From contig WGMD01000026.1 in assembly GCA_016125255.1 (NCBI GenBank), forward strand, positions 62,001 through 126,000: a stretch of 64,000 bases of DNA, written 5' to 3'. The notes under the pieces are model-generated. The model searched no databases. It saw only the letters and a list, made by a program, of their open reading frames with translations, and was not told where the DNA came from. The DNA comes from Planctomycetota bacterium (lineage in GTDB: Bacteria; Planctomycetota; Phycisphaerae; Phycisphaerales; Zrk34). How positions within the stretch are numbered: the first letter of the stretch is position 1; each line of letters begins with the position of its first letter. This document shows positions 23,570 to 33,510 of this stretch, piece by piece. Made by a program: the position numbers and the translations under genes.

Positions 23570-26500
23570 TCATGAGCCAGTCACTTCAACTTTTTCATGG
23601 TCCTCCATCATCGCCGCAAGCCGCTTGGCGTTGGACGACCGCGCCGCGGGGGCGTCGGCCGGCGCCTCGGTCGGGGCGGCCGTCAGGGTCAGCGGCTCGT
23701 CGTCCTCGGCGACCGGTGATGTATCGATATTCCGCAGGGCGTCGTCGGCGATCTTGCCGCCGGCGCCGACCTGATCGAAGCGGACGGTCACCTGCTTGCT
23801 CACGCCGCGGATCGGCATCGTGATGCCGTAGAGCAGATCGGCCGCCTGCATGGTGCGCTTGTGGTGCGTGATGACGATGAAGTGCGACAGGTCGAGGAAG
23901 CTGCGCACCACATGACAGAAGCGGTCCACGTTCGCCTCGTCCAGCGCCGCGTCCACTTCGTCGAGCACGCAGAACGGACTGGGCCGGCTGCGGAAGATCG
24001 ACATGAGCAGCGCCACCGCCACCATCGTCCGCTCGCCGCCGGACAGCAGGCGAATCGACTGCGGCTCCTTGCCGGGGGGCTTGGCGATGATTTCGATGCC
24101 TGACTCGAGCCAGTCGGTGTTGCCGTTTTCGTCGGGCATGAGCACCAGATCGGCGCGCCCGCCGCCGAAAAGTTTGCGGAACAGCCCGTCGTTGGCGGCG
24201 AAGTGTTCGCGAATCTGCATGAACGTCTGCTCGAAACGCGTGCGGGATTCGTCGTTGAGATACGTGATGAGGTTTTCCAGTTCGACCCGCGCCTTGTCGA
24301 TGTCGGCAAGCTGATTGGTCAGTTCGATCTCGCGGGCTTCGAGTTCGGTCTGTTCGTTGATCGCATCGAGGTTGACCGTGCCGAGGCGCTCGACCTTCTG
24401 TTTCAGCTCCGTGATCTCGCTTTCGACCGCGTCCCAATCGATTTCGCGGGCCTGATAGTCGGCGTACGCCTCGGCGATGTCCAATGAAAGCTGCTCGCGA
24501 GAGCGTTCCCGCACGCCGTCGCAGCGGACTTCAAGCTCGCGCTGGGCGACCTGGTGATTGTGCGACTGGGCGTCGAGCGATTCTGCGACCTGACGCTGCT
24601 CGCGCACCACCGCCGCCAGGGCGTTGACGTGCGCGTCGATCCGCTCTAGGTCACCGGCGAAACCCTCCAGCGTCCGCTTCAGGTCCGTGATGCTGCGCTC
24701 GGCCAGTTCGATCTGCTCCGCCGCCTCATCGCGGGTCTTCTCCAGTTCGCCGATCCGCTGCGTGTGCTGATCGAGACGATGGCGCACCTGCTGGGCCTGA
24801 CGCTCGGCGTCATCGCGCGCCAGTTCAAGCTGGCGCTGCTGCCGGCTCGCCGCCGTGAGCTGCTCGCTGATCTTGCCCGCTTCGACGCGCGCCGCCGTGA
24901 CCGCCTCTGCGGACTGTTCGGCTTCGCTCTTGAATCCGACGATCTTCCCTTCCAGTTCCGCCGCGCGGGCCTTGGACTGCGCCTGCTCTTCTTCGAGTCG
25001 GGCCACATCATCGGCGTGCTCGCGCTTCTTGGACTCGGCATCGTTGAGCTGGCGATGAATCTGCTCGACTTCACCGCTGATGACGGGCTGCTCCTTCTCA
25101 ATGCGGGCGATGGCGTCGCGCACCTGGGCGAGTCGGCTGTTGAGTTCGACCTTCATGGTGCTCGCTTCGTAGATCGCCTGCCGCAGTTCCTGCTGCACGC
25201 GCTCCACGTGAGCCGCCCGATCCGAAAGCTGCGCCAGATGGGTCTGATCGGCGCTGATTTCGGTGTCGAGGTCGGCGATGCGGCGCTGAAGCTCGGCCAG
25301 TTCGCTGCGACGACTGATGAGCCCCGCCCCCGCCGACTCGCCGTGCGGACCGGCAATCAGTGTCGCATCCGCTTCGAGCACCTGCCCGTCGCGCGTCACG
25401 AACCGATAGCCCGCCGCAAGTTCATCATGAAGCCGCCGGGCCGTCGCGAGGTCGTTGACGACAAGCGTCTTACCCAGCAGTTTCCACACCACCGACGCGA
25501 TCGCCGCGTCGTAGCTGACGTAGTCGATGACGCATTCGCAGTCCGCCGCCGGATGCCCGTCAAAGCGCATCGCCGGGGCCTGATCGATCGCCATGAACCG
25601 CACGCGTCCGCTCAGCGACGCAAGATCGCCCACCGCATCGAGCGTATCGACGACCAGCGCCTGCTGATCGATGCCCAGCGCGGCTTCGACGATGGCGGCA
25701 TGCTTCACATCCGCACCGATCATCTCCGCCAGCAGCCCGCGCACGAACGTGAACTCGTCGCTGGACGCCTTCCGCGCCAAGACGGCCTTGACCGCATCAT
25801 CGACGCCGGTCTGCGATTCCTCGAGTTCCTGAAGCACCTTCCGACGACTCACGAGGGCGGAGCGCTCCTCTTTGGCGGCGGCAAGCTGTTCGGTCAGCCG
25901 GCGCGTCGCGTCGGAAAGGTCGGCGGCGGCGGTCTTCTGCTCTTCGAGCCGGGCGGTTTCGGTTTCGATGAGCGCTAGCACCTCGCGCAACTGCGGCTCG
26001 CAGGTGTCGCGCGTCGTGAGCAGCCCTTCCAGTTCGCCGGCAAGCTGATCCGCCCGCGTGGTGAGCCGGTCGCGATGCCCGATGAGGTTCTTTTCCTGCA
26101 TCTCCAGCGAGGCGATCAGATTGTGCATCTGCGTCGTGCGGCGAAGCAGATTGACGATCCCGGCCTTCTCGTCTTCGAGCTGCGCCTGAGCGTCGTTGAG
26201 CTGATGCTGCCGGACGCGATGAAGCTCCTGCGCTTCGTCGATGCGCTGCTGCGAGACGGCGACGCGGGACTGCAAGTCCGTCATCACCGCTTCGTGCTCG
26301 GCAAGCTGTGCATCGAGCGTCGTGCGGCGCTTGGCCAGTTCCTCCTGCTGCGTGCGCTCGCGGGCGATCTGTTCCTGAACGTCGGCCAGCGTGGTCAGGG
26401 CGAACTGCCGGCGCTGGGCGGCCTGATCGCGCTGCGACTGAAGCTGCAAACACGTCTGCTCCAGCTCGCGCTGCCGCTGCAAAAGCTGCTGACGCTCCGA

Positions 26501-27334
26501 CTCGGCGGCCTGCTTCTGATCCTCCGCGGCGGTGAGCTGAGCCACGGCCTTCCGCCGCGCTTCCTCCGCCTCGGCGAGTTCACGGCTGACGCGCTCCAGT
26601 TCGCCCTGCAGCTTGTGATACTCGGCCAGGGCGTATTCGAGGCGAAGCTCGCGCAGGCGGGCGGTGTATTCCTGATAGTTGCGGGCGCGCGTTGCCTGAA
26701 TCTTCACGCTGCGGAGGCGCTTCTGCACTTCTTCGAGCTTGTCGCGCGAGCGGAGGAGGTTCTGCTCGGTCCGGCCGAGTTTGCGGATGGCCTCGTTCTT
26801 CTGGGCCTTGAACTTGGCGATCCCGGCGGCTTCTTCAAAGATGATGCGGCGATCGGTCGGGTTGGACACGAGCATCTTGTCGACCTTGCCCTGCTCGATG
26901 ATGCAGTAGGCGTTGGCGCCGATGCCGGTGTCGTAGAACAGATTGCGGATGTCTCGGAGGCGGGCTTTTTGCTTATTGACGAGGTATTCGCTGGTGCCGT
27001 CGCGGAAGAGCCGGCGGGTGACGGCCACTTCGTCGGCTTCGACGGGGAGGCCGCGCTTGCCGGCGTCGTCGGCGGGGTTGTCGAAGTGGAGGGTCACGCT
27101 CGCCATGCCCGCGGGCTTACGGGTGGCCGATCCGTTGAAGATGACATCGAGCATGGCGCCGCCGCGGAGTTGTTTGGCGGACTGCTCGCCGAGGACCCAC
27201 TTGATGGCATCGACGACGTTGGACTTCCCGCAGCCGTTGGGCCCGACGATGCCCACGAGCGGCGCGTTGAACGCGATCTCGGTGCGGTCGGCGAACGACT
27301 TGAACCCGCTGACGGTGAGTTTGGCTAGACGCAT
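23570..27334 (-). CDS. smc: Chromosome segregation protein SMC
   Basis: A 1254-aa condensin ATPase that folds and segregates the chromosome with ScpA/ScpB. Walker A is GPNGCGKSN (31-39) after [12 protein letters not shown]. Long coiled coils flank a hinge at about residues 520-680 ([40 protein letters not shown]). The C-terminal head has the ABC signature [15 protein letters not shown] and Walker [16 protein letters not shown]. The acidic/Ala-rich tail of about 70 residues is longer than usual. ATG 27334 is chosen because the protein then begins [20 protein letters not shown] lies 12 bases upstream. Confidence 0.97.
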   Translation of the reverse strand: MRLAKLTVSGFKSFADRTEIAFNAPLVGIVGPNGCGKSNVVDAIKWVLGEQSAKQLRGGAMLDVIFNGSATRKPAGMASVTLHFDNPADDAGKRGLPVEADEVAVTRRLFRDGTSEYLVNKQKARLRDIRNLFYDTGIGANAYCIIEQGKVDKMLVSNPTDRRIIFEEAAGIAKFKAQKNEAIRKLGRTEQNLLRSRDKLEEVQKRLRSVKIQATRARNYQEYTARLRELRLEYALAEYHKLQGELERVSRELAEAEEARRKAVAQLTAAEDQKQAAESERQQLLQRQRELEQTCLQLQSQRDQAAQRRQFALTTLADVQEQIARERTQQEELAKRRTTLDAQLAEHEAVMTDLQSRVAVSQQRIDEAQELHRVRQHQLNDAQAQLEDEKAGIVNLLRRTTQMHNLIASLEMQEKNLIGHRDRLTTRADQLAGELEGLLTTRDTCEPQLREVLALIETETARLEEQKTAAADLSDATRRLTEQLAAAKEERSALVSRRKVLQELEESQTGVDDAVKAVLARKASSDEFTFVRGLLAEMIGADVKHAAIVEAALGIDQQALVVDTLDAVGDLASLSGRVRFMAIDQAPAMRFDGHPAADCECVIDYVSYDAAIASVVWKLLGKTLVVNDLATARRLHDELAAGYRFVTRDGQVLEADATLIAGPHGESAGAGLISRRSELAELQRRIADLDTEISADQTHLAQLSDRAAHVERVQQELRQAIYEASTMKVELNSRLAQVRDAIARIEKEQPVISGEVEQIHRQLNDAESKKREHADDVARLEEEQAQSKARAAELEGKIVGFKSEAEQSAEAVTAARVEAGKISEQLTAASRQQRQLELARDDAERQAQQVRHRLDQHTQRIGELEKTRDEAAEQIELAERSITDLKRTLEGFAGDLERIDAHVNALAAVVREQRQVAESLDAQSHNHQVAQRELEVRCDGVRERSREQLSLDIAEAYADYQAREIDWDAVESEITELKQKVERLGTVNLDAINEQTELEAREIELTNQLADIDKARVELENLITYLNDESRTRFEQTFMQIREHFAANDGLFRKLFGGGRADLVLMPDENGNTDWLESGIEIIAKPPGKEPQSIRLLSGGERTMVAVALLMSIFRSRPSPFCVLDEVDAALDEANVDRFCHVVRSFLDLSHFIVITHHKRTMQAADLLYGITMPIRGVSKQVTVRFDQVGAGGKIADDALRNIDTSPVAEDDEPLTLTAAPTEAPADAPAARSSNAKRLAAMMEDHEKVEVTGS

Positions 27335-27474
27335 GCGTGTGTACGACCTCCTGTCGTGAGCCGCCGGTTCCATTCGGCGTCGGAGCAGCGCTCCGAATCA
27401 ATCCGTTTCCCGTTTCGTCCCATGGGGCGCGTCAGGCCCCGTTCACAGAGCGTGAGTCTATCAGTAATCTTCGG

Positions 27475-29277
27475 TCAGGGCGAGGGTTTGTCCCCAGAAT
27501 CGAGCTTGGGGATGACCAGCCCGCCGGCACCCTCGGGGACCGGGGCGGTTTCCGGCCGCTCGGTCGGCGTCGTGAGGGCCGAGTCGGCGATCTGTTGGGC
27601 GAGATTGCTCCGCTCCATCACGAACGGCGCGTCGATCGCGCCCTCGCGCGTCATCTGATACAGCACGCTGACGATGCGGCTGTAGCCGATGCTCAGGCCG
27701 ACGGACTTGGAGTCCTCATTGGGCGAGAACGCCATCGTGCCGACGAGGTAGGGCACGTTGGCGGGGATGTTCTGCGTGACGGCCCGCGGATTGGTCTCGG
27801 GCTTGTAGAAAACCGAGACCGTGTCGTCGCCGGCCGAACCGCGCACCATGAACTGGTTGTTCCATGTCGTAAAGAACAGCGGGTACTGGAAGCTGAGCCG
27901 ATCGTTGAAGATGATGATCCGCGGTTTGCCGGTGCGGGCGACATAGATCATCGGCTTGGTGCAATGCGCCCGCGCCATCTCCATCGAATCGTTGAACACG
28001 TTGCGTCCGATCGCCGTGTCGTCGGCGGCGCTGAGGGCATCGACCGCCGCCACACGCACCTGCACGTCCTCGGCGTCCAGCAGTTCGCGGAGCATGTTGG
28101 CGACGCGGATATTCTCGGGTTTCTGTTTGAGCAGGACGCCGAGCATGCGCGTGGCGCGATCGTTGATGCCGATATGGTCGGAAGCGGCCAGCGCCTCCAG
28201 CGGGTCGGCGGTACGCTGATCCTCCAGGTACGCCCCGGCCTGCAAGGCCGCCATCCGCACGACCGGGCTGGGGCTGTCGTAGAGCTTGCGCAGGATCGGC
28301 AGAATCGTCTTGCCCATGCCCTCCCACGTCACCGCGATGTCGTCGGCCTGATCGGCGTTGGCCGGCTGGGCCAATACGTCGGCGAGGCGATTGGCCTGAT
28401 CGACGGCGAAGTCCATGGTGGGGTTCATGTACAGATGGCTGAGCAGGTCCATCATGCGCTGCGGATTGTCCTGATAGCGCTTGATGACATTGATGACGAT
28501 GGCGGTGTCGGACTGCGGGACGGCGATGGGCCCCTTGTCCGTCGGGTCGGGGGGGAAGCGGCCGTTGATGCGGTCGGCGATCTGGCGCGTCAGACGATAG
28601 CTCGGCTGGTTGGTGATGAGCAGCAGGGGCGTGCTGGCCGTCATCGTCCCCCCGCCGAGCACTCGGCCGACGAGAAGCTGCTCGCGCTCGGTGGTGGTTT
28701 CGGGCGTCTGGGTCGGATCGCGGAAGGGATTGATGAACAGGGGGCCATGCCCTTTGGCGATGGCGCCGAACGCGGGGGCGGCGAAGTTTTCGCCGTTGAT
28801 GCGCAGGTCGGTGGTGTAGAGCGTGCCGCCTTCCAGACTCGTGGTCTGCGTCTGCGGCAGGGCTTTGACCTGAAGGTCGAAGTGGGTTCCATCCGTGGCG
28901 CCGCGCGGGACGACGCCTTGCACGAGCACCACTGCCGTGCGATCGGAGTTGAGCACCTGTTCGGGCGTCAGATCGCCGAAGCCGATCGACTCCTGTCCGA
29001 ATCCGCGCTTGGCCATCTCGCTGATGAGCCACTCGCGCAGCGCCGGCGGGCAATCCGCCGAGCCGGTCCCGTTGAGGTTCACGACCAGGCCGTACCCGCT
29101 GACAAGCAACGGCTGATAGCCCTGCAATGTGGCGAGCGAGCCGATTGTCCCGCGGAGATATTCGGGGCCTTTGTAGGTCGGCGGGGGCGGGGCCGGCGGG
29201 GGGGCTTCGACGGTCTTTGGCCCACAGCCCGGCAGCATCATCGCCGCCGCAATCATCAGCATCGCAAGGGTTTTCAT
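27475..29277 (-). CDS. FlgI (P-ring)-like lipoprotein with HEAT-like repeats
   Basis: A 600-aa predicted lipoprotein: signal peptide and lipobox MLPGC, then a proline-rich linker. Residues about 45-270 resemble flagellar P-ring protein FlgI (LLVSGYGLVVNLNGTGSADC, AVVLVQGVVPRGA, NQPSYRLTRQIADRIN). Residues about 310-430 look like HEAT-type repeats (VRMAALQAGAYLED, VRVAAVDAL). No flagellar gene is nearby, so it may be an envelope protein built from a FlgI-like module. It overlaps the PfkB gene stop as ATGA. Confidence 0.68.
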   Translation of the reverse strand: MKTLAMLMIAAAMMLPGCGPKTVEAPPPAPPPPTYKGPEYLRGTIGSLATLQGYQPLLVSGYGLVVNLNGTGSADCPPALREWLISEMAKRGFGQESIGFGDLTPEQVLNSDRTAVVLVQGVVPRGATDGTHFDLQVKALPQTQTTSLEGGTLYTTDLRINGENFAAPAFGAIAKGHGPLFINPFRDPTQTPETTTEREQLLVGRVLGGGTMTASTPLLLITNQPSYRLTRQIADRINGRFPPDPTDKGPIAVPQSDTAIVINVIKRYQDNPQRMMDLLSHLYMNPTMDFAVDQANRLADVLAQPANADQADDIAVTWEGMGKTILPILRKLYDSPSPVVRMAALQAGAYLEDQRTADPLEALAASDHIGINDRATRMLGVLLKQKPENIRVANMLRELLDAEDVQVRVAAVDALSAADDTAIGRNVFNDSMEMARAHCTKPMIYVARTGKPRIIIFNDRLSFQYPLFFTTWNNQFMVRGSAGDDTVSVFYKPETNPRAVTQNIPANVPYLVGTMAFSPNEDSKSVGLSIGYSRIVSVLYQMTREGAIDAPFVMERSNLAQQIADSALTTPTERPETAPVPEGAGGLVIPKLDSGDKPSP

Positions 29278-30230
29278 GCGTTGAGTCCTGCCAGTGAGGC
29301 GGTGGTATTGTAGTCGCGCAGCCCGGCAGTTGCGCCGAGGCCCGTGACGCAGCATGCCCCCGTCGCGGCGGCGAGCCGGCCGGCTTTTGATGCGTCAAAT
29401 CCCTTGAGCAATCCCGTCAGCAGCCCGCCGTAAAAACTGTCCCCCGCGCCCGTCGTGTCCACCACCTCCCCCGGCGGCTTGACCACGTCGATCATGACAT
29501 ATTCCCCCGCGCGCGGCGACAACATCGCGCCTTTCGATCCGAGCTTCACGCCCAGCAGCCCCGGTGCCCCGGCGTTTCGATACGTGTCAATGATCTTCCG
29601 GGGGTCCGAGTGCCCGGTCTGATGCGCCGCTTCGTTATCCGACGGGCAGTACACATCGAGGTGCGGCAGCAGTTTTTCGAGCGGATCCATCGTGCCCCCG
29701 TCGCCCGCCGCGTCCATCGCCGTCATGCACCCGACTTGTCGAATCGCCGCCAGCACCGCCGGCAGATCGCGCTCGACGTTGGGCATCAGCGAGTAGTAGC
29801 CGATGAGCGTCATCTTCGCTTGCGCGAACACGTCGAGCCGCTCCATGAAGAACGCTTTGTCGATGAGCTTGGGCGCGCCGACGCAGTGCATGAAGCTGCG
29901 CTCGCCGCTGGGGTCAATGAGCACGGCGGTGGTGCTCGTGGCGGCGGTCGGATGCGTGACCAGATGCGAAATGTCGATGCCTTCGGCGGCGTAGCGGCTT
30001 CGGATGATCGGAGCCCATGCATCATCGCCGACGTAAGTCAGCGCCGCGACGTTCATGCCCAGCCGCGCCATCGCCGTGCCGGAGTTGGACACGATGCCGC
30101 CGGTCGTCAGTTCGATGGGCTCGACGCGGACGAGCTTGCCGCCGCCGATGGGTTTTTCCAGCGGCACCGGGCGGACAAGCATGTCGACCACGCACGAGCC
30201 GACCACGATGCAGTCAATCGTTTTTGTCAT
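29274..30230 (-). CDS. PfkB-family carbohydrate kinase
   Basis: A 318-aa ribokinase-type sugar kinase. GGIVSNSGTAMARLG is the substrate-side glycine motif and EVVDTTGAGDSFYGGLLTGL is the catalytic and ATP-site signature (Asp of GAGD as base). The class includes ribokinase, fructokinase and adenosine kinase; the substrate is undetermined. It is divergent from guanine deaminase. A TAGAAT hexamer (30244-30239) lies nearly against the start, suggesting a very short leader. The stop overlaps the start of the FlgI-like gene. Confidence 0.88.
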   Translation of the reverse strand: MTKTIDCIVVGSCVVDMLVRPVPLEKPIGGGKLVRVEPIELTTGGIVSNSGTAMARLGMNVAALTYVGDDAWAPIIRSRYAAEGIDISHLVTHPTAATSTTAVLIDPSGERSFMHCVGAPKLIDKAFFMERLDVFAQAKMTLIGYYSLMPNVERDLPAVLAAIRQVGCMTAMDAAGDGGTMDPLEKLLPHLDVYCPSDNEAAHQTGHSDPRKIIDTYRNAGAPGLLGVKLGSKGAMLSPRAGEYVMIDVVKPPGEVVDTTGAGDSFYGGLLTGLLKGFDASKAGRLAAATGACCVTGLGATAGLRDYNTTASLAGLNA

Positions 30231-30238
30231 GGCGGCAG

Positions 30239-30253
30239 ATTCTAACGTATCAT
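30239..30253. promoter_or_regulatory. Divergent -10-like boxes for pfkB-type kinase and guanine deaminase
   Basis: TAGAAT (30244-30239, minus) ends eight bases before ATG 30230; TATCAT (30248-30253, plus) ends eight bases before ATG 30262. Both would give leaders of about two bases. Neither has a convincing -35 box. Confidence 0.35.
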
Positions 30254-30261
30254 GGTTTGCA

Positions 30262-31485
30262 ATGATCCTGACCGGCACGCTGATGTTGCCCGCCGAGCCG
30301 CGCCAAATTCGTCTGACGCCCGGTTATCTCCGCATCGACGGTTCGCTCGTCGCCGAAGTTCACGAAGGCGACTGCCCGCACACGCCCGACCTCGGCGATG
30401 AAAACACGCTGATTTGCCCGGGTTTTGTGGACACGCACCTGCATCTGCCGCAGTTCGACTCCATCGGGGCCGACGGGCTGACGCTCTTGGACTGGCTCGA
30501 CCGCGTGATCTTTCCGGCCGAAGCGCGATGGGCCGACGCCGACTTCGCCGGGCAGATGACGCATCGTGCGATTCGGCGACTGCTCGCAGCGGGCACGACG
30601 AGCTTCGCCGCCTACGCCACGGTGCACCACGCCGCCGCGCGAAGCGCCATCGAAGCCGCCGCGTCCTTGAATCTCCGCGCCGCGATCGGACAAGTGCTCA
30701 TGGATCAGCAGGCCCCCCCCGAACTGATCCGTCCCGCCAAACAACTCATCGACGAATGCGCCTCCCTGTTTAGCGGCGGCCCATCGGGCCGCGCTTCTGC
30801 CTCCCGCGTGTCTCCCGCCGTCACCCCGCGCTTCGCCATCACGTGCAGCGCCGCACTGCTGCGCGCCGCCGGCGACATCGCCGCCGCGCATGACGCCCTG
30901 ATTCAAACACACCTGGCCGAAACGCAGAAGGAATGCCAGGCGGTGTTCGATCTGCACGATCGTCTCGACTACACCGAGGTGTATCACCGGGCGGGTCTGC
31001 TCACGCCGCGTGCGATTCTCGGTCACGGCATCTGGCTCGACGCGGCGGCGCGGCAGACCCTCGCGCAGACGCAAGCCGTCGTCGCGCATTGTCCGACCGC
31101 GAATCTGTTTCTCAACGCCGGCACGATGGATCGGCATCTGCATCACATGGCGGGCGTGCGGACGAGCTTGGGCTCGGACATCGGCGCCGGGCCGGACCGG
31201 TGCATGGTGCGCGTCGCGCGGGCGATGATCGAGGCGGCGAAAACGATCGGCCGCCTGCCCCCGACCGCTGCCGAGTGCTGGCACCAGATCACACGCGGCA
31301 ACGCCGACGCGCTGGGCTTTAGCGATGTGGGCCGCCTCGAAGTCGGGGTATCGGCGGATATCGTGATGTTCACCCCCGACATCCCCTGGCGCGATCAGCC
31401 CAATCCCCCGGCGGCGCTTCTCTACAACTGGGACGAACGATGGATCGACCGCGTGTTTGTCGCAGGAATCGAAGCGGAATGCTGA
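30262..31485 (+). CDS. guaD: Guanine deaminase-like amidohydrolase
   Basis: A 407-aa metal-dependent amidohydrolase, probably deaminating guanine to xanthine. Metal-binding HxH is in PGFVDTHLHLPQFDS, and the guanine-deaminase-like stretch LLDWLDRVIFPAEARW follows. Later ligands are in LIQTHLAET, ILGHGIWLD and TSLGSDIGAGPD. The C-terminus ends with the composite-domain strand GVSADIVMFTPD. The start is ATG 30262, just after the divergent promoter region. An unknown secreted-protein gene follows on the same strand. Confidence 0.85.
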   Translation: MILTGTLMLPAEPRQIRLTPGYLRIDGSLVAEVHEGDCPHTPDLGDENTLICPGFVDTHLHLPQFDSIGADGLTLLDWLDRVIFPAEARWADADFAGQMTHRAIRRLLAAGTTSFAAYATVHHAAARSAIEAAASLNLRAAIGQVLMDQQAPPELIRPAKQLIDECASLFSGGPSGRASASRVSPAVTPRFAITCSAALLRAAGDIAAAHDALIQTHLAETQKECQAVFDLHDRLDYTEVYHRAGLLTPRAILGHGIWLDAAARQTLAQTQAVVAHCPTANLFLNAGTMDRHLHHMAGVRTSLGSDIGAGPDRCMVRVARAMIEAAKTIGRLPPTAAECWHQITRGNADALGFSDVGRLEVGVSADIVMFTPDIPWRDQPNPPAALLYNWDERWIDRVFVAGIEAEC

Positions 31486-31520
31486 ATGGCCATCGGTCAG
31501 ATTTTTTGCGGCGCGTCCGC

Positions 31521-31533
31521 TACAATGTTTCCG
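31521..31533 (+). promoter_or_regulatory. Possible leaderless -10 box before the gene at 31533
   Basis: TACAAT at 31521-31526 ends six bases before GTG 31533; no Shine-Dalgarno sequence is present. Confidence 0.35.
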
Positions 31534-32576
31534 TGGTGGACCGCAACGCGATTCAATCCGTCACGCTCATCGCCGCGGCGGTGGTGCTCGTTTGCACGGT
31601 CGGCGTGTTCGCCGCCGATGATCCGGCAGCGCTGCCGGTGCCGCGCGTGACGAGCATTTCGGTCGCCATCTCGGCGCTCAATCACGAAGTGCAGGACAGT
31701 TGGAGGAAGGACCACGCCTGGCCGCGCAGCGAATGCAACTTCGCCGCCGAGAAGAACTGGGCCGTGCCCTCGGATCAGGTCATCACCGCGCTGTCCCGCA
31801 AGCTCAACAACAATCCGACGATCGACGGTTACATCAAATGGCAACTGCTCAGCTTCGCGCCCGATCTGGCGAAGGCGGACGCGGCGACGGTCAATCGCGT
31901 CGTGTCGATGATGCCCAAGCCGCTCGACGCGCCGCAGCCGGCCGTGCAGGCGGGCACGTCGGCGACCGGCGGGGGCAACGGGGGCATGGTGCGTCAGTTC
32001 ATGTTCTTCGGCCAGCAGACCTCGTATGTACGCGATCTGGATCCGGTCGTCGGCGACGGCGTCGTGGCGTTCGATCCGAAGATGGGCGTCGTCAACGGCG
32101 GGAGCGTGCTGGACGTCGAAGGCGTGGCGACCATCGAGCGCTTCGTCCGGCAGGTCAATCAGCAGCTCGCGGTGGCCAAGGCGACCGTCAACGCCGCCAA
32201 CGCGCCGGTGCATGCCTATCGCGAAGCGCTGGTGGAGCGGCTGCCGACGGAAGGGGGCGTGCGTATGGCGGTGATGCTCAAGGATGTGCGCGACCGGCTG
32301 GCGGCGGGCGACCCGACGTACGAACAGGCGATGAACCGCCTCGCCGAAGCCAGCCGAACGCTCGCGGCCGATCAGACCCTCGACCCCGCCGTGCGGCAGA
32401 CGCTGACTCAGTGGGCCGACACGCTGGGGCAGATGAAGACGAGCGTCATCACCGCCGTGACCGCGGACCGCAAGGGCGTGTTCGGCTACGAGCGCCAGGT
32501 GCTGGCGATTCCGGCCAATGACGCGCAGTTCGTCATGCAGCAACTCAAGGCCCCGACCGGGGGCGCGACCAAGTAA
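31533..32576 (+). CDS. Hypothetical secreted protein, paralogue A
   Basis: About 347 aa with an N-terminal signal peptide (SVTLIAAAVVLVCTVGVFAA). No family is recognised. It shares a layout with the next gene: IDGYIKWQLLSFAPDL against IDGYVKWQLLSYQPNI, and LPTEGGVRMAVMLKDVRDRL against IPQEGGLRIQARLMDAEARF, so the two are tandem duplicates. Mostly helical, with a Gly-rich insert (GTSATGGGNGG). Start options are GTG 31533 or 31536, or ATG 31479 overlapping the guaD stop. Confidence 0.72.
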   Translation: MVDRNAIQSVTLIAAAVVLVCTVGVFAADDPAALPVPRVTSISVAISALNHEVQDSWRKDHAWPRSECNFAAEKNWAVPSDQVITALSRKLNNNPTIDGYIKWQLLSFAPDLAKADAATVNRVVSMMPKPLDAPQPAVQAGTSATGGGNGGMVRQFMFFGQQTSYVRDLDPVVGDGVVAFDPKMGVVNGGSVLDVEGVATIERFVRQVNQQLAVAKATVNAANAPVHAYREALVERLPTEGGVRMAVMLKDVRDRLAAGDPTYEQAMNRLAEASRTLAADQTLDPAVRQTLTQWADTLGQMKTSVITAVTADRKGVFGYERQVLAIPANDAQFVMQQLKAPTGGATK

Positions 32577-32589
32577 CGAGGCAAGCCGA

Positions 32590-33510
32590 ATGAAACAAGT
32601 TGTCAGGACAGCGTTGGTGTTGACGGTCGTACTGCTCATGGGGATCGCGCATGCGGAGGACAAGCCCAAGGAAGGCGCGGGCGGCGAAGCGCCTCCGCCG
32701 GCGGCGGGGCAGTTCAAGCCGATCCGCGTCGAGGAGGCCTGCCGCGAGCTGGTCAACGAATGTCGCAAAAAGCTGCGTGAACTCAAGGTGTTTCCGCGCA
32801 AGACATCCAATTACGCCATCGAGACGAACACGATGATCGAAGGCGATCAGGTGATCAAGGCGATGGGCCGGCGGTGGGACCGGATGGGGCCGATCGACGG
32901 CTACGTCAAGTGGCAACTGCTCAGCTATCAGCCGAACATTTCGCAGGCGGACAAGCGCGATCTGGGCCAGATCGTCTCGAACCTGCCTGAGCTTCTGCCG
33001 CGCCCGCCGTTCACGCCGCAGCAGGCCAAGGTGTTCGCCGCCGCCGAGAAGACGGCGATGGAGCAGTACAAGGACAAGATTCGCGAATTGATCAGTGCGT
33101 ATGAATTGTCGGTGAACGAGGTCGCGTCGCTCAATCAGCCGGCGATCGAATTTCGCGATGCGGTGATGGCGGAGATACCGCAGGAGGGCGGGCTGCGGAT
33201 TCAGGCGCGGTTGATGGACGCGGAGGCGCGGTTCATGGCGGGCGACATGCGCTACAAGGCGGCGATGAAATCGCTCGTCACGGATGTGCGGCTCAACAAG
33301 GACAGCAAGGAAGTGATGACGCCGGCCCTGCGCACGCGGCTGCTCGCCGAGATCGAGCGGCTCAAGAAGCTCAATAACCCCATGCCCGAGGATATCACGC
33401 TCGCCAACGTCGGCACCGTCAAAGTCACCGCCATCGGCCGCATCTTCGAGCACAAACAGGATGAGGAGCTGATCGGGTACGTCTCGGGTCAGGAACCGGC
33501 CAAGAAGTGA
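32590..33510 (+). CDS. Hypothetical secreted protein, paralogue B
   Basis: A 306-aa predicted exported protein with signal peptide KQVVRTALVLTVVLLMGIAHA. It is related to the preceding gene through the IDGYVKWQLLSY and EGGLRI blocks, and is otherwise helical and charged. It ends with a strand-rich tail (VGTVKVTAIGRIFEHKQ). No known domain was recognised. Its stop overlaps the GTG of the ThiF-like gene (GTGA), and it starts 13 bases after paralogue A, so the three genes are probably co-expressed. Confidence 0.75.
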   Translation: MKQVVRTALVLTVVLLMGIAHAEDKPKEGAGGEAPPPAAGQFKPIRVEEACRELVNECRKKLRELKVFPRKTSNYAIETNTMIEGDQVIKAMGRRWDRMGPIDGYVKWQLLSYQPNISQADKRDLGQIVSNLPELLPRPPFTPQQAKVFAAAEKTAMEQYKDKIRELISAYELSVNEVASLNQPAIEFRDAVMAEIPQEGGLRIQARLMDAEARFMAGDMRYKAAMKSLVTDVRLNKDSKEVMTPALRTRLLAEIERLKKLNNPMPEDITLANVGTVKVTAIGRIFEHKQDEELIGYVSGQEPAKK

